64,000 nucleotides of DNA from Lanius collurio (GCA_020086605.1 JACBWW010000017.1:7464775-7528774), one strand, 5' to 3'; positions 23,660-38,900 are shown, numbered from the stretch's first letter. The notes: generated from the letters alone by a model not told the origin. Numbers and translations: made by a program.

Positions 23660-26600
23660 TCATCATAGATCAGCACTGGTTGGACATTGGAGGGCTTTAT
23701 AGATTATTTTATTTTTCATTTACCCAACAGGTTTGGTCAGAGATATGGAAGATTTTTTCCTAGATACTTCTGAAATGAGAACGTTTGGCAGTTACAGAAG
23801 ATCTCACAGGGAGGCCTGAAGCTAAACAGGACTCTGTGTACAGAGAAGACCTGTCTGTTCCCAACAGGTAGTTCTTGTCAAAGACCTGGGGGTTCAGCTC
23901 AGGTGATCCCTCAGAAGTTGATCATTCGGGTTTGAAACTTAAATGTTCTGGAAATCAGCCCGGGACTTGCATCGTTTAAGGACAAAACAAAACAAATCAA
24001 AACTTTCTGGAAGTTATTTCTGAAGTGATTGCTGTGTTCTGTGAATTTAAAATAGAACAAAGCTGGCTTAATTGTGTTGACTGGGTCTGAAATACCACGA
24101 ATCCTACGCCTTCCGCATAATCCTGGCAGGTTGGTGTTTTGTCCTGGCCAAATCTCAGATGTACCAAAGAAGGAAAACATGTAAGAAAATGTTATTTCAT
24201 GGAATTAGTCAATTTTTTACTTGTCAGGAAAGCTACAGATGAAAACTGAAGTGGATTTTCGTTTGTTCAAAAGTAGATTATCAGCAAAAGAACAGAGCAG
24301 AAAGAAAAGTCTGTTTTTCCCTAGAACTGAATCTATAACTTGTGAATAAACCTTTGACAACATTTCAACTTATATTGAGCTGATTCAATTTCTATGCACA
24401 AATTTTATGCAATATTTGGCTATGAAAAAGAGAGCGTGTCAAAGTGGGAGATAAATTGACAGACAAATCACACACTCTGCCTAGAAGTGCCTTGTGATTT
24501 CTGTCAAAGGTGTTTATGAGACCCTGTAACGTGCAGGTAATTGGAAGAATCTGCCACTAAATTCACTAAATGACTAAATTAAGAATTCTGAACATTTCCT
24601 CTGGGTTTGGGGAAAAATGCTCTTTTAGATAGAGCAGAAATAACATGTAAAGAAAACAGAACAGCAAAAGCAGAGCAGATTGTAAATGAGAAATGTAGCC
24701 CAACAGAGCTCCAGCAAAGAGTGCTACAAGCAAACCTTCAGCCAGACTGCCTCTGACAAAACACTTTCCCAACTGCTCCCAGCTATGTGCTTTTCTGCCA
24801 AGGCACATGAAGCAGTTCATGATGAAGAAATGCCTTTATCTATTGGCCCAGAGCTGGGAATGTAGGTGGGGTCACACCACTGTGTCCCACAGAAGGGGCC
24901 AAGCCCCCATGAGAGGTGAGGTTCAGGCTGTGTGGTTGCCCCTTCTTGTTCCCTGTTGAGCCTTTCATGGTCAAACCTGCCACCCTGTCCACTCCTCATC
25001 TTTTTCCCTTTGGAAGTCACCTCCAGCTCTGTCTCTTCTGCAACCCAATCTGCTTTCCTGGTTCCACGCCTCACACTACATAACAACATTTCATCAAAAC
25101 ATTTCTAATTAATATGTGCTGGATTTGGTCCCGCCTTGGAGAAAAAGTCCAACTGATTTGGGTGGGAGGAGGATCAATCTTTGTTGTGTTCTTTTCGCTT
25201 AGGAATGTACCAAGATCCTGTGAAGCTTAATCAAATAAAGGGATTTGTCTCTGACAGCCTCTCTGTCTCTCCTGAGTCTTTAGGAGGCTGTTCAGTTCAT
25301 TAAAAGCACCTTGGAAAATGTTGCTCTTGGAGAGAGCGAAAGGTGCAAACACAATTAGCTGCAGATGAGCAATTTCTTTTTAAAGATCAGGAAATTAGAA
25401 TCCAAGCTTTGGAAATCTTTTCTGCTCAGTGGCATCAGCAGTTCCTTCTCGCTGCACTTGGGAAGGATTATCTGAGTGATGATTCTTTCCTCGCTGCGTG
25501 TTTCGAAGTGCACCACATCCAAGCCAAGCAATGCACACCAGCACTGCTCTGTCAAGAGAGTCATGTTCTTTAATGGCATTTTCCCCTCATGAACTGGTGT
25601 AAAATATTCTGCTGGAAACACATATTTCCAGGGCTGGAAAACCAAGCAAAGAATGGCTGGGAGTGAACCAGAGAATGTGCTGGATTTTGTAGGGGCCGCC
25701 TGCTACCTTGGAGTTGGTATTTTCCTTCTGGGAGGTGCTCACAACCAGTGATTTTGAATTAGCAGCAGCCAAAGCAAAAACAGAATTGGAAAAATCCTAT
25801 TTTCTCTTTCTTTTCTAGTAATACCACCAGGTCCAAACCAACCTTCTGGGTTTTTTTTTTGTCTTGGGCATTGGTACACTTAAGCTGGGTTTATGCTGTT
25901 AAAGATGACCAGGGCTGGTCCTGCAATCTTCTGTAGCAATCTACTCCTTGAAACATTTTCTCTCCATGCCATTTTTCTCTTTCCCAGAAAATGCTCAGAG
26001 GTGGTTCAAAACTACCACAGGTCAGAGCCTGTTCCCAGGAGAGGGTGTGGGTGGGGCCACTCTTTTTTTTTTTCCACATGGACAAAAGTTTAGCCATGTG
26101 GCCATAAGATGAATCACACCACTTGCCTTCAGGGCCAGGGAATAGGTCCTGGACTGTTTGTCCTGCTTGTGTTGATGTATCCTTTTGTAATCAGAGAAAG
26201 GGTTTGCCTTTTAATACTTGCAATCTCAACAGAAAAGAAAATCAACGGGGAAAAATAAAAGAAATATTATTTTCCAGATGGTACAGAGAGATTAAAGACG
26301 TGTTTGCTTAGTGCAACGGAGCATTGTGCAGATGTCCTCGAGCTAATGCTGACCTGTGGTTGATACATGCTCACCACAATGATGAATAGAATATCTTTGT
26401 TGGCCCAACAAACTTTAGAAGTCGGCTCAAATTCCATATAAACCAAAGACCACTGAGAAAACAGTCAATAAGATAGCAAAAAGACAGTTGAGAGGAGACA
26501 TAAAAGGAGGGGACTTCATTATAATCCTTGTGTTGCATCTGGAGTGTGACTCCAGCAGGTTTGGTTCCATGCAAAACCTCAACTGCTGAGCAGTTGCCAG

Positions 26601-29600
26601 TGTCATTTTCTGGTGGCATTTCCCTGCCTCAGAGATACAAGTCCCTTCAGTTTTTCACAGAAGGATCCTCAGACCACAGCAGTGCCTGTGATGCTCATTC
26701 ACCACCTTCCTTTTTTATCTCCTGGAATTGTAAGTTTTTTTCACCCCTTTAGAGTTCTGAAAGAGCATGAGTCTTGCTAGAACTGTAACACGAACTCTTT
26801 AATATGAAAATTACATATTTACGCTCATCATGGGCCAGTCCAGCCCTTCTGCAGAAAGACATCTCCAATCAAAGTACACTGAGACATCCCAAGTCAGCTT
26901 CCCTTTGCTGCGGGTGGATGAGCTGGGGGTTTATGACTTCGTCCTACATTGATTTTAATGCCAACCATATTTCCTTGATTCTTTTCCCCTTTGCCTTAAC
27001 CACTGGTAATTTTCCCTAAAAGTCTTCTGGCTGAAGATTTGTTCCATATCTTGACTGTCCACCCAGTGAAATACTTGTGACTAAATTTATCTGCCTTTTA
27101 AGTTGTTTTTAAATTGCCTTTAGCGTGTGATGTTTCCTTATCTTGGACAAGAGAGAGGAAAAAGGAAGGAGGCTATTTCTGCCATCTCTTTCCTCCCGCA
27201 AGAAACCCTCCTCCCCCTTCCCTTCTCCCTGCCTTCCAAAGCTTTTGTTCATTTAAAATTAGCACTTTGAGGTGTTCTTGGGAAAATCAGGCTGAGCACA
27301 GTGAGCAACTCCCTGTGGGGAGGTTTGCTGCTGTAAACACGGGGCAGAAGCTCAGTGAGTCACCTGGCTGGCATCCCCCCACTGCAGGAGGGACAGGGCA
27401 GTAGGAAGCCCATAAAGAAACATGCCACCACCACCAGGGATACCTCAGTAAAACCATTTCCCATCCCATCCAGGCATCCTACCAGCAATTCCCTTCAAAC
27501 GTCAGTCCACTGAGTAATTAGCGGGCACTGGATGCCTGGCTCTGATCTCACTGCCATTGTTTGACCAAAGGAAGGATTCAAAACAAGGCTTGGGGCCAAA
27601 ACTAAGGTCTGGAATGCTTTTAAAATTCAGGTTATCTTGCCCCCATGGTTTTTTGTTTTTTTTTTCTAATTTCCCTTGCAGCTTAATTTTAGTGACACCC
27701 ACTGGCCAAGGCTCAACTGTAATGAATCCCTGGTAGCCCTGGTTGGCTTGGAGAGAAGGTGTTGGCCTGCAGTGCATCAGACCAGTCTGATCTATCCATC
27801 TGCCCACACCTGCTGCTCAGCTCAGCCACCCAGAAATGCTTGGGAGTGCTGTTGCTTCCAAAAATCCATCTGCTCCAGCTTTTCCCAATAAAGGCATTGC
27901 AGGAGGGATGCAGCAAACAAATTATCCTTTGTCAGCCTTTGATGAAAAAAAGGAAGCATGTGGGATGTTTTATTCAAGCCACCTGTCAGGATCTTTCACA
28001 GAAGCTGCGTGAAAAAGGAAGGAGAAGAACACAGAAAATGACCTTTCTTGGCATCTCCATTATCTGTTTTGCTGCTCTGCAGTGGAACACATGGATGGAG
28101 GGTTTGTTTTGCAGGAGAGGGAGGATGACAAATGCTAATAGCCTGTTACAGGGGGTCTGCTGGGTGGCAGGTTTATGGCAGCTTCTAACAGCTTTAAGGA
28201 CAGAGAAAAGGGCTTTATTTGATATTTAAGTGATACCTGGGCAGCTTGGATGATAAACTTCTTTCCCATTCTCTTGCTTTTCTCTACATGTAGACCAAAC
28301 TTTGGGTTCTGTGGAATCCCAAACCTCACCTAACGCTGCAGTTAGATAGGTCTTCAGTGCTTGCCTTGTAAGACCGATGACTTAAAGCTTACTTACATTA
28401 ATAAAACCTTGTTTTCAATGAGTAAATGAGAATTTAACTCCTAAGTCTTGCTGTGCACTGTAAATAAGGCACATCTGGTGTTGTGGCACATATTTATCAC
28501 CTCTTTTCAGCTCCTGCCTTCAACCAAGCCAGCTCTCGTTCTGGAGGTGGAGCAGCCAGGGCAGCACAGACCTCAGCATGGGGGAATGGTTCTGCCAAGG
28601 GGTGTTTTGGTCTGGTCCATCAGACACTGACCCCACAGGGTCAGCGAATGCTGTGGCATTCACTGCTCACAGCAAACAAGGGCTGGGAACAGGACATGGC
28701 TTTGATAGGCTGGATAAATGGGTGGACTGTTCCTGAGCAAGTGCCCATTCCTGTGACACTGGAAGTTTACAGCTGGTGGTGGAAATGGATATGTATTTGT
28801 TGTCCCACCAAATAGAGAGCCTTTCTTCGGCTAAAGCTGGATATTTTATTGATCTGTTGGAGTTTTGTGGTTTTATGGCATGGACACGGTTATCACGAAG
28901 GAAGAAAAACACTGAATAAATTGTAGGTCTGATATTTCATCCAAAATAGAGCAATGGCACAGAACCAGGACTTTTCATATTACATTTTCATCTTCTGCTT
29001 TAATAGACATCTTTTAAATCCCAATTTTAAAACCATCCATATGTTCATTTTCAAAAAAAATACCCTGAAAGACACAAAGAAAGCATGTATCACCTGTCAG
29101 AACTATAATAATAGTGTTTTCAAATCAAAGACTTTATGAAAATGAATAAATATCAAAGCTCAGAAATGATGCATATGTACACCACCAGGAAAGTATTTCC
29201 CGATTTAATATTTTTATAATTCATTCATTTCTAATGATTTTTTCATTAAAAAAATGAATTTTGGAGCTGTAACATTTCGGAACTTTGATCAAATATGAAA
29301 AAGAGCAACAAATAGAAAGCCATGGCTGAGTGAAAGAATAACAAAGACATAAAGAACATCAAATTGTTGCTTTGAAGTAAAACACAAAAACAAACAGGGG
29401 AACGAATATAAAGAAGAAGATGAAAAGCCTTAATAGGTTGAGACCCTGCAGTGATGAGGATGAAGTGATGTGTCACTCTTGCTTGGGTTTGAGTGACCTT
29501 TAGAGAGTTCTATATTTATGTCTATCTCTATTTATAGAACATACTTTTATGTTCTATATAAATTCAGGCAGAGTAAAGAAATGCAGAACTCAACTGCCTA

Positions 29601-30715
29601 TGGCTGCATTCCACCAGATTTCCATTGCAATGACCAAGAGAAGGTGGAGTTTTATCCAAGAGAAAATTTCCTCTACCTTAAAAGATTTCTGCTTCTCTTT
29701 CCCATTTCTGGTGGGAGGAGAAGTCATATGTTGGTATTTCTTCTGCCTCAAAGATTTTACACAGAAGAACTCTTTGTGGCTCTTACTCTTATGACCTTGA
29801 TATCATGCAAGGTAAATGCTAAGACTGTTTAGAAATTTTTAAAGGAAAGTTTTCTCAGCATTTGAAACTTTTGCCTTCCTGAGCACTGTAATTTAATGTC
29901 CATTGATTTTGCTGCCCAGAACTGTGCAGCCCTCTATAAGGTAATAGGGAATTCCCTTCATTTTATATTTGGAAATAAACAAAAAAGCAAAAAATAAGAT
30001 TTCCCTCTTCTCACATTTTGCTTAGGATACAGTTTTCGTAACCTTTTCCTTTCAAGAACAGACCAGTAGATAAAACTTTTTCCTTAATATCCCTGATTTC
30101 CTCTTTTATTCTGGTCTCTCTCCTGAGTCATGGCCCTGCACTGACTAATTGAACAGGATGAATGCTGTGCCTTTTGGGTTCAAGACAACACACAGGCAGG
30201 TTTTGCTGTTATCTACATGGGGAAGATGAGGCTGTCATTTGATTCCCAGTGATGTTACCAAACACTGGCAGAAGTCCTGGGAGGGTTTGGAAGTTGCTGT
30301 TCATAGCTGGTCACTGGTGTGAGCTTGGTGACCTCAATGTGAGCCCCTTTCTTGGGTCATTCTCTTTCCTGGGTCGTGAGCAGCCCTTCTGAGCTCTCTG
30401 ACACCTCCCTGCTCCATCCTGCCTTGCTGCTTTGTGTATCTTGGAAATATTTCCAGGCTAAGCAGTGGATGTGTGATAGTTCAATGAACTGTAAACCACC
30501 CACTTAGATCACCTTCTGTATGCCCTGAAATGAATCCCACACTTGCCTTCAACAATTTCAGTGTTTTTTTCTGAGAGTAAAGAATTTAAGCAGGTTATAG
30601 AGGAGGACACCTTGTCCAGCAGTGTCCAGCAAAGACTTCATTTTGAAGTTAAGTAAATACAGGTGCATGCTGGAGCTGGTTGCAAGAACACATGATTACA
30701 GCAAAAATAACACAT
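22903..30715. other. unique noncoding DNA
   Basis: A long stretch with no recognised mobile element. It holds a 30-base poly-T (23628-23657) and a pyrimidine-rich stretch near 27.19-27.24 kb. The longest open frame here (27759-28229, 156 codons, + strand) resembles no family I know and is of a length expected by chance. CpG-containing patches near 24.1 and 25.45 kb might be conserved noncoding elements, but that cannot be judged from one sequence. Confidence 0.35.
23628..23657. repeat. poly-T tract (30 T)
   Basis: An uninterrupted T run between 'tctgagg' and 'agtcatcatag'. Confidence 0.95.
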
Positions 30716-30910
30716 GCTGAGTTTGAAGGGACTCATCAGGGTCATTGAATCCAGCTCCTGGCCCTTCACAGACACCCCAAGAGTCCCACCCTGGGCACAA
30801 GAGTATTTTCCAAATACTTCAGACAGATTTGGAGCTGTGACCATTCCCTGGGGAACCTGTTCAGTGCCCAACCACCCTCTGGGGAAAGAACCTTTCCTGA
30901 TAACAACCTA
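30716..30910 (-). mobile_element. CR1 LINE fragment (diverged)
   Basis: The minus-strand CR1 pattern includes 'tttgaagggactcatcaggg', 'gaatccagctcctggccctt', 'ccctggggaacctgttcagt' and 'aaccaccctctggggaaaga'. The terminal octamers are missing, and divergence is greater than in the copies at 8.1 or 18.5 kb. Confidence 0.8.
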
Positions 30911-32568
30911 CACCAAAACTTCTATTTGTCTCCATCCAAAAAAGACTCTTAGGCAAGAGGGACTCAGTGTTTAGAGGGACCTGAGGTCTGCCATCCCATG
31001 CACACCTGGGATGCTTTTTGTTAAAGGGAAGAAGCAGGTGACAACTCTTTGCCTCTATCATGAATCCCCAGGACACTCTGCTATCCATGAAGGAAAGAGT
31101 GAGGGAAATAAAATAAAACAGAAGAAAGTCCAGGGCATTCCCAGGAGCACCTTGTGGACTGTCAGGAAAAATCAGATGGGACAGAAACTCAAGCTCTTTA
31201 GCTACAAGCAATACTTGTTCCTTTCTTTTTTGGAAAATCATTGCAGATGTTTGAGCAAATTGAAGAAAACTCAGTCAGAGCTTGTGAAATGAAATCATGT
31301 CTTCCGTTATGAAGCTTGTTTGATTTTTTCCCTGAGCCCCAGAGAGGATTTTAAAGTGCTTTAAATTGTTTATTTTGACTTAAGTCAAGATTAATTAAGT
31401 TTTCCTTGGATACAGCTGGGCATGCCCAGAAACAGTTGGATGAGCACGAGATAAAAGTGTACATGATAGGTAAAAACTGTAACTTTTCATATAATTCATA
31501 AAACCTGAGGCAGATGATTCCCAATTTCAACATTGACTTGAGAATTATTAAAGGAATAGGGAAATTTTTGTTCTCTTGATGCTTTTTAAGCATTTCTTTG
31601 CAAATAATTTCCTGGAAAAAAATTGTAGAAACTGATATTGTCCCATGAATTCCAGAGAAGTTAGCAAGTTCAATAGCTGCAAAGATAGGTGGATTTTAAA
31701 GCTAAAAGAGACTGTTTTAGTCATTTAGCTTGAACACTTCCTAACCCAGGCCAGTATATCTAAGCCAGTAATTCCTGTGGTGAGTTTAGTAACATCTGGT
31801 TGAGATAACCCAAGTATTTCTTAACCAGGTTTTGTAAGACACTTCTTCATCTCAGTCCTCACCTCATATCAGTACATGTTATTCTATGAAATATTCCTGT
31901 TTTATCAGTAGAATAATGAAAGGAATTTTCAGGGGTGTCCCAGAGAGGGAAGACCCTGAATTTCAGCCGGCAGAGATTTGAGAACATGAAGGACTTCAGT
32001 GTAGGTTTAAAAAGGGCATCTCCCCAATCCTGGGGATGAGGAGGTGGATAATGAGGAAGATCTCCTCTTAAGCCTTTCAAATTTGCCCAGAGTGTTCATT
32101 TTTCATCTGCTGGAAAACCTAAAGTTGGTAAGAACATCCTGCAAAGCAGGAACAGTTTGTTCCGAGCTGTTCAACACTTTTCTCCCTCTGTTTTTTGCAC
32201 ATTATCAGCAAGCTGGCTTTGGTTTCAAACCCAAATGAATCACTTTGCAGGAGAGCAGGCTGGCTCTAGAACTTTGCAGTGTTTTTTTTCGGAGGGTGGA
32301 TTTATTTTGGAGGTCGAAGGAAGAGTTGCCAAGCAGCTGCCAGAGCTGATGGATAGAAGGCAATTGCAGGAATGTCCAGAAATGTTTCATTGTTCTTTAG
32401 TTGTTTAAACAAATGGATGCAGGATGAACTCCAGGTTGCTGGGTGTGGGCGTTGGCCAAAAGAGAAGTTTGCAAATATATGTGTATTTTTTTTTTCTTAA
32501 GGAATTTTGTTGTTATTCCCACTGTTTCTGCATTTCTGGAGAATTCCAGAATATAATAACTTTACTTT

Positions 32569-32586
32569 TTGTTGTTGTTGTTGTTG
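32569..32586. repeat. (GTT)n microsatellite
   Basis: Tandem GTT units lie between 'ttactttt' and 'gaaacaacg'. Confidence 0.85.
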
Positions 32587-33608
32587 AAACAACGATTTGA
32601 ATTCAGAAATTGGGTTAAGAAAGGATTTGTAAGAAGTTGAGACCTAACGGGCCTAAATTATTTCACTCTGTTGCAGTGATTGCTGGAAGTGCTGCTGATG
32701 CCAACAAAAAACCCTGACTATTTTTATCAGAAAACAGTAACTCCACATGCAGGTGTGTCTTTATATTGGAAGATTAAATGGGCTGACACATCAGCACACA
32801 CCTTGAGAGCATTTCACAATCTGGGCTGAAGACATTTCATACCAAAGGGGTTCCTGGAAAAAATGCCCCTTCCAGGAGTTTGGTTGAGTTGGAAAAGAAG
32901 TGAAAGCACAACTTGTAAACCTGAAATTTCTCACATGCATAAAGTGCATACTGAACACAAGTTGTTTATCCTTCCATCGTGAATTAATTAATTCAGGGAT
33001 ATTCATTTGCAGAATGAAGACAAATAAGGATGACCAAGGATCACTGAAGTGCCTGTTATTTAAACAATACATATATCACAAGAAAATGATGTCAGCCCTG
33101 AAATTAGGCTTCAAAACCTGTCTAGAAACCAGCTGCTGCTGCTGAAAAGAATGGTGTTGCACATCTGGGAAGTCAGAGTGTTCAAGTGCCTAAAAATGGC
33201 AATCGGGTTATGATTTAGCTCTAAATAAATGGTAAAAAATTCCTTTACCCCACTGAGGCAGCACCAGGCCTTTAGACAAATTAATTAAATGTTGACAGTG
33301 GTACTGGCAGATTAAGGGATAATTTAACTATAGAGCATTTGCTACTAAAAATGGAAGCTGTTACCAGTTACTGAATTTTACAGGCTGACTATTGCCTGGA
33401 TAGGAGAGTGAGGCCCTCTGTAAGTGGAGTCGTTCCCTGCTATCTTCAAAGGTATTTGCAAACTTTCTCATGTGGTTTTGGAGTTGTTGAAAAGGAATGC
33501 AATGACTCTGCAACCTGCAGTATGCAGTATGAAATATTAATCATCATTCTGACCTTTTGACCTTTTGAGAGGGTTTTGGGTTTTGGGATGGTTTTTCTGA
33601 TTTGTGGG

Positions 33609-33643
33609 TTTTTTTTTTTTTTTTATTTTTTTTTTTTTTTTAT
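33609..33643. repeat. poly-T tract with single A interruptions
   Basis: Two long T runs are separated by one A. Confidence 0.9.
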
Positions 33644-35876
33644 TTGTCTGGCTTATTCCATGGAAAAATGGAGATTAAAAAATCAGAGGAGGAAAGAGTG
33701 AAGTGAAAAAATGTTGTTTTCTGAAATATTTGCTGTGTTAGAGACAAGAGTTTCTTCTCCACCTCATATTTCATGCTTCAGGGCCGCTCTGTTTGCTTGC
33801 ATTGACTTGTTCTGAAAATATTTTGGTCACATTAAGCAGGCACGGAAAAATCAACTAAATAAGTCAGAATCAAGTCTTATCATGGGGAATATGCTCCTTG
33901 GAGTGTCCTACTTTTCAGTTATCATGTTTGCAGAACTATGTGCATCCCTCTATAAGCTCCATAATTCAGGGAGCAGATGTTGTGAGGAGGGAGATGTTCC
34001 TGTCACCTCATTTTAAGAACCAAAGTTGGACACAAAAGTCAGCAGTTTAGGCTCCATGCACTTAACCAACCATATTTCCAAAGGAGAGGGATGTGGTTGG
34101 TGACAGCCTCTGGAGCAGCCTCTCTTTCAATCTAGGAGAATAATCACATAACCATGATCCTGTTCCCATAATAATCAGTCCTGAGGGACCATGGAACAGG
34201 GATTTGAAGCCCAGAAAAGGCAAAACCTGAAGAAAATGATTAATCTTTGCAAAGACGACAACTTCCCAGTGAGGACAGTTTGTCCTGCTGGAGTTGGATT
34301 GGATCTGGTCTCTCTGAAGCAAAATTTCAGCCCAGAGTCAAAGATGTTACTTCTTGCAAGGGCTGAGTAAAGAAATGCTGTGTTTGGAGTAAATCCTCGT
34401 GGGTGATACAGCAGGGCTGGTTGTGGAGGTTGTGTGCACTGTGAAACCTGGATTGGGCTGCATGGACTGAGAGAAGTTTTAGTGAGGAAAACTTTCTTTC
34501 CCCTGGTGTGTTCTTAATGCAACTGGTCCTGTGCCTGTGATGTCCCAAGAGCTTCTGGACTTTCCCTTCTTTCTGCTGCCTCTGGCAAAAATATTTTGCC
34601 TCTTAAATAACCTGTGTTTCGTTAGCAAGTAGGAGTGGCTTCCTTTGAGATTTATTCCCCTGCTTTGAGGCTGATCCCCTCTGTATCTGCATCAGTGACC
34701 ATTGCGTTCCCTCCTGGTCAGGGGATGGGTCTAACTTCCAGTGAAGCCAACAGGATCCATTTTGTAGCCTTCAGTGGCCAGCTTTGATTATCCTCTGAAG
34801 GCCAAAAGACAAACATAAATAAAAATGTTGATCTATCACATCATCAGCAACACAGAGTGAAGCATCAGGAAGGCATTTATTTCACATTAAGGATAAAACT
34901 GTCAGAGAAGCCAGAATCATTAAATCTGACAGGACATTAACAGACAGGAATGATTTAGGGGAGGTTGTCAGGGAAATCCCAAGACTGAAATATAAATGAT
35001 GTTGAAACAGTGCCTCTTCAGTGATAAGTTAATGCTCAGAAATACATCTGCATGGTTTTCTCAGACCTGTAGGTCCCAAAGCAATTCCATCTGAAATTAC
35101 AGCTTCTTCCATCAAGACACCTTTCATCTCATATCCATCCCACTCTTGGAATGGTTTTAATACACACACAGAAAATATCTGGAATGACACCAGCAGGTGA
35201 TTCATAGGCAAAAGCCACCTGCAGAGGGTACATAAGTTCATTTTCTTGGGCAAAGACTGCCCTTGGCTCTTTGGTCTGGAGATAGGTGGGTCAGCAGGGA
35301 TGCACCAGAAGGAAGCTTGGAAAATAAAAAAAGAAATGTTGTTCCTCTGCCTCATCAGTTTTAATTATCTTCCTCCTTTTTTTTCTGAATTTTCCTCATG
35401 AAATTAATAAGGAAAAACCAATGTCCTACTTAATGGCAGGGCCTTCAGTGCAGAGCAGACGTTCCATGGCATCAGCCACTTCCACTCTTGGCTCCTTCAT
35501 GTTCCAGGGTGACAGGCTGATTAAAATTATCTGGTTTGGGAAATCCCATGAGCTGCTCTAGGAACTCTCTAGCTGTTTCCTCCCTTTGGACTGATAGCAA
35601 ACTACTGGAAAGCATTGTCAACATCTCTGTGGCTCCTTCAGTCCCCAGAGATTTTCATAAACCAGAGATGGGAGAGGGCTATTAAACACTCCAAATCCTG
35701 GCCAGCACAGGTTTTCTCTGCAGGGCACACTTGTTGGTTTGGGAAAAAACTCATGTTTAGTATTTCAACAACTTTGTACTCATCACTTCCTCAGGGGAGT
35801 TATTGTACAACAGGTCTTGTTGGGAAAGATTCTCCTCCTCCTGGATAATTTATCCTAGATTTTCTCTACCTAGTGG

Positions 35877-35929
35877 TGTATATATAAAAATTTATATGTG
35901 ATATATGATTATTTATATATATATGTATG
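35877..35929. repeat. AT-rich (TA)n-like tract
   Basis: Interrupted TA repeats of the type 'tgtatatataaaaatttata' and 'tttatatatatatgtatg'. Confidence 0.8.
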
Positions 35930-38900
35930 ATTCTAAGAAGTTAGTTCAGGATTCTGTTCTTTTAACACATCATTAAATCATGATACCCCAAAGCTCTGCA
36001 TATCCTACAGCTTGGATAAACTACTCACTCTAGTCTTTTATTAATATTCCTTATTTCTTTCCAGCTTGCTTTACAAGAAACCAGCACAGCCCCATGGCTG
36101 CAGGTCTGGGAAGACCTAAATTCAATTTCTTGCTCTGCCACACTTTCCAGCACACTCTGAATATTCACTGTTAGTTCTCTTCATTCCTTGTCAGTGCAAT
36201 TTTTTGTTGCTTTTCTTTTCCGCAGCTGTCTCAGTTTTATCAAGATTGAATCTTACTCTGTTCTTTTCCTGTCTTTTTCTTGTCCCTATTTACAGTAGGT
36301 TCTTCTTCAATTTTTTTTTTTTTATTTTTTGCTGGTGGCCTTCCCCAAATTAATCTCCCCCATACTTACAGTGGCATTTAAAGGCTCCCATTTGCTTTTT
36401 CCCTCCTGACTCTCTGAACTAAAGTTTTTGCTCGGGAACATTGAGAGTTCTGGCCAACAAGTGCTGCTCTAGAAAGGAGCAAAACTTTCTTGTCTTTATT
36501 TGTGGCATGTTTTTCGGTACAGGAAATACCCCACTCCCTCGCTTCTCATCTGATTCATCCAGTGATTTCAAAGAAAATAACAGCAGATAATTTGAAAGGA
36601 ATTACGGCAATTTGTGCCTGGTGGGCTTGAGAAATTTTGTGGTACCTTTCCTTTACTTTTGATGAGAACTCTAAAGGTTTCTGTGTGGGGAGAGATTGGC
36701 AGATTGTTTTTGTTGTTAAGCTGAGACAGCAATGTGTGGGTGGAAGAAGGTTTTGTTTGATTCGGTGCTGGGAAATGGGGGGACTTAATCTTGCCTCCAA
36801 TATCCTGCTTCCGTCTGTTCGGTGGAAAACACTTGCCTGAATGAACAGCTGAAAGTCTCTGAGAGCAGCAAAGTGCTGGACAGTCTTGGTCAGCATCCAA
36901 GGACAATGCCCAGAGCACATCTAAAATTGTGTTCTGTGTCTCAAAGCAAAGGAGAAAGAGGTCTGAAGGCGTCAGCTGCAGCAGCAAGGTTTTCATTGCC
37001 ATGGTTAAGCTGTCTAAGCCTCATGGAAATTGGGATTTTTTAACCAGGGTCACCACCTTCCTCTTTGTCCTGCCCAGTGTGCCTGGACTGTGCAGGTCCC
37101 AAATCCTGAATGAGCCAGGGGAATCTGCTCCATGACTTGCTCTTATTGCACATGTGGAAGTAAATTGATTTCTTCATCCCAAAGAGTAGTACAAGCTTAG
37201 GTGTGAAACAGGTTACCTGATAGTTAGGGGCCAGAAAAGACATTGGTAAAAATTTAATTCAAGTCCTTAAAAAAACAAGAGAAAGAAATCCCTTTGGAAT
37301 CTGCCAGCAAAGAAGGGTTGGCTGGACATGGTGCCCTTCTAATGGAAACTGGAGTATGGGAAGCAGGAGGATAAAAGCAAGGAAGAGCTTCCTGGGAAGA
37401 ATAGTAACCAAAAAAAGAATTATATTTTTTCCCCCAGGCATGATTTTATTTAATATAAAGGTCATTCAGACTGCATGAGGACTTTGTCAGGCTCTTCACA
37501 CAATACCAGAGGATGCTCCATATGGAAATAGTCTGGATTAGCCTGAGAAACAAGGCTGGCTGCTTGAGTTCAGTGCTGGAATCCTTGATAACTGTGAGAC
37601 TTCTAGAAATTTTATTTAGTTAAAAAGGGTATCCTAAGAGACAGGATGAACTTCAGCTTAAATACAATTTAATTTGAGTCAAAGCTCACCTTTATGAAGT
37701 TTTTAAATCTGGCATATAGAGGTCCTCTCTGGCATGGTGCTATGTCTGTTTTAAATTGGTCATCTTGGCTTCAAAGCAGAAAATATAAAAACTTGGCTAA
37801 AAGCAGTGATTGAGAAATGCTTTGGCTGGTTTTTTTTTTGTAATAACTTTGAGGGAAGATGGAGAAGTGAAGAGGAAGAATTGTTTAAGGTAAAGCATGG
37901 CAAGGGAATAGGAGGGATTATCTGAAGAGTAATATATAGGTATTTTAAAACTAAATGTTCCTGGCCATACTTGCTCTGAAGTTTGTGAACAACTTTGTAA
38001 TGGGAGAAACAGAGGAAGGGGAGGAAGAGGTAACTGTGAGCTGGAACTTTATGCATTTACTGAAGTAAGAATATGATATGGATTCTTTTTAACAGCAGTG
38101 AATTGAATTTAATTATGGAAGAGGTCATGCAACTCACTGCACTTCCAAGAAACAGATGCTGACAAAGCCACATGGGCTAGCAAAGAGATTGTGAATGCCA
38201 TTCACATCCACACAGAGGAAGCACACAGAATGAAAATGTATCTCCCTGTTTTTCTCTAATATTTGTGCTCCAGGGCTGAGATGGTTTAAGAGATTGAGGA
38301 CAGGATATGGGAGATTTCAGCAGAGGAAAGCTTTTGAAATCAGGCTGTGGCTCTCAGCAAATGAAGAGGCTGCTGCTCTGTGTTCAGTAAAACTGTGTGG
38401 TTATCTCAGTCTAATTTATGGGGATGCACATGTAAGGCTATTCCTTCATGGCCCGATTTATTGCATTCACAAGATCAGAGCAAATTTCTCAATCAGCTCA
38501 TGAATTTGAAATAGTGGAGTCAAAACTCGAACCAGGCTATAATTTATGCCGCTGGAAAATCACCCTGCTCATCCCTGTACTTGGGACTACTGGCCAGTGC
38601 CAATTATGGTGGCTTTTAAGTCAAATTTAATCCAGCTGTTCCTCTTTGGGTGCTTTGTTTGGTGTGCCTGAGGGATTTCAAGCTGCGTTAGACTTCGCTG
38701 GCTTTCATGGTCAGAAAAGACTCCAAATTCCTTTATTCCTACCTCCTGTACTATGTAAACAATTTCCTGCCATCATGGGAATGTTTCTAGCTCTTCCTGA
38801 CTATATTTCTATGACTTCCTAGTAACTAGTGCTAGTACACTGCTAGTAAACTACTACTTCCCTATTGGTCCAGTGTCAGGGAAAAGTCAAAAGCAGAGGA

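Noticed and set aside
27759..28229. 156-codon open frame on the plus strand
   Set aside because: It matches no recognised protein motif, and a frame this long is expected about once by chance in 64 kb of this composition.
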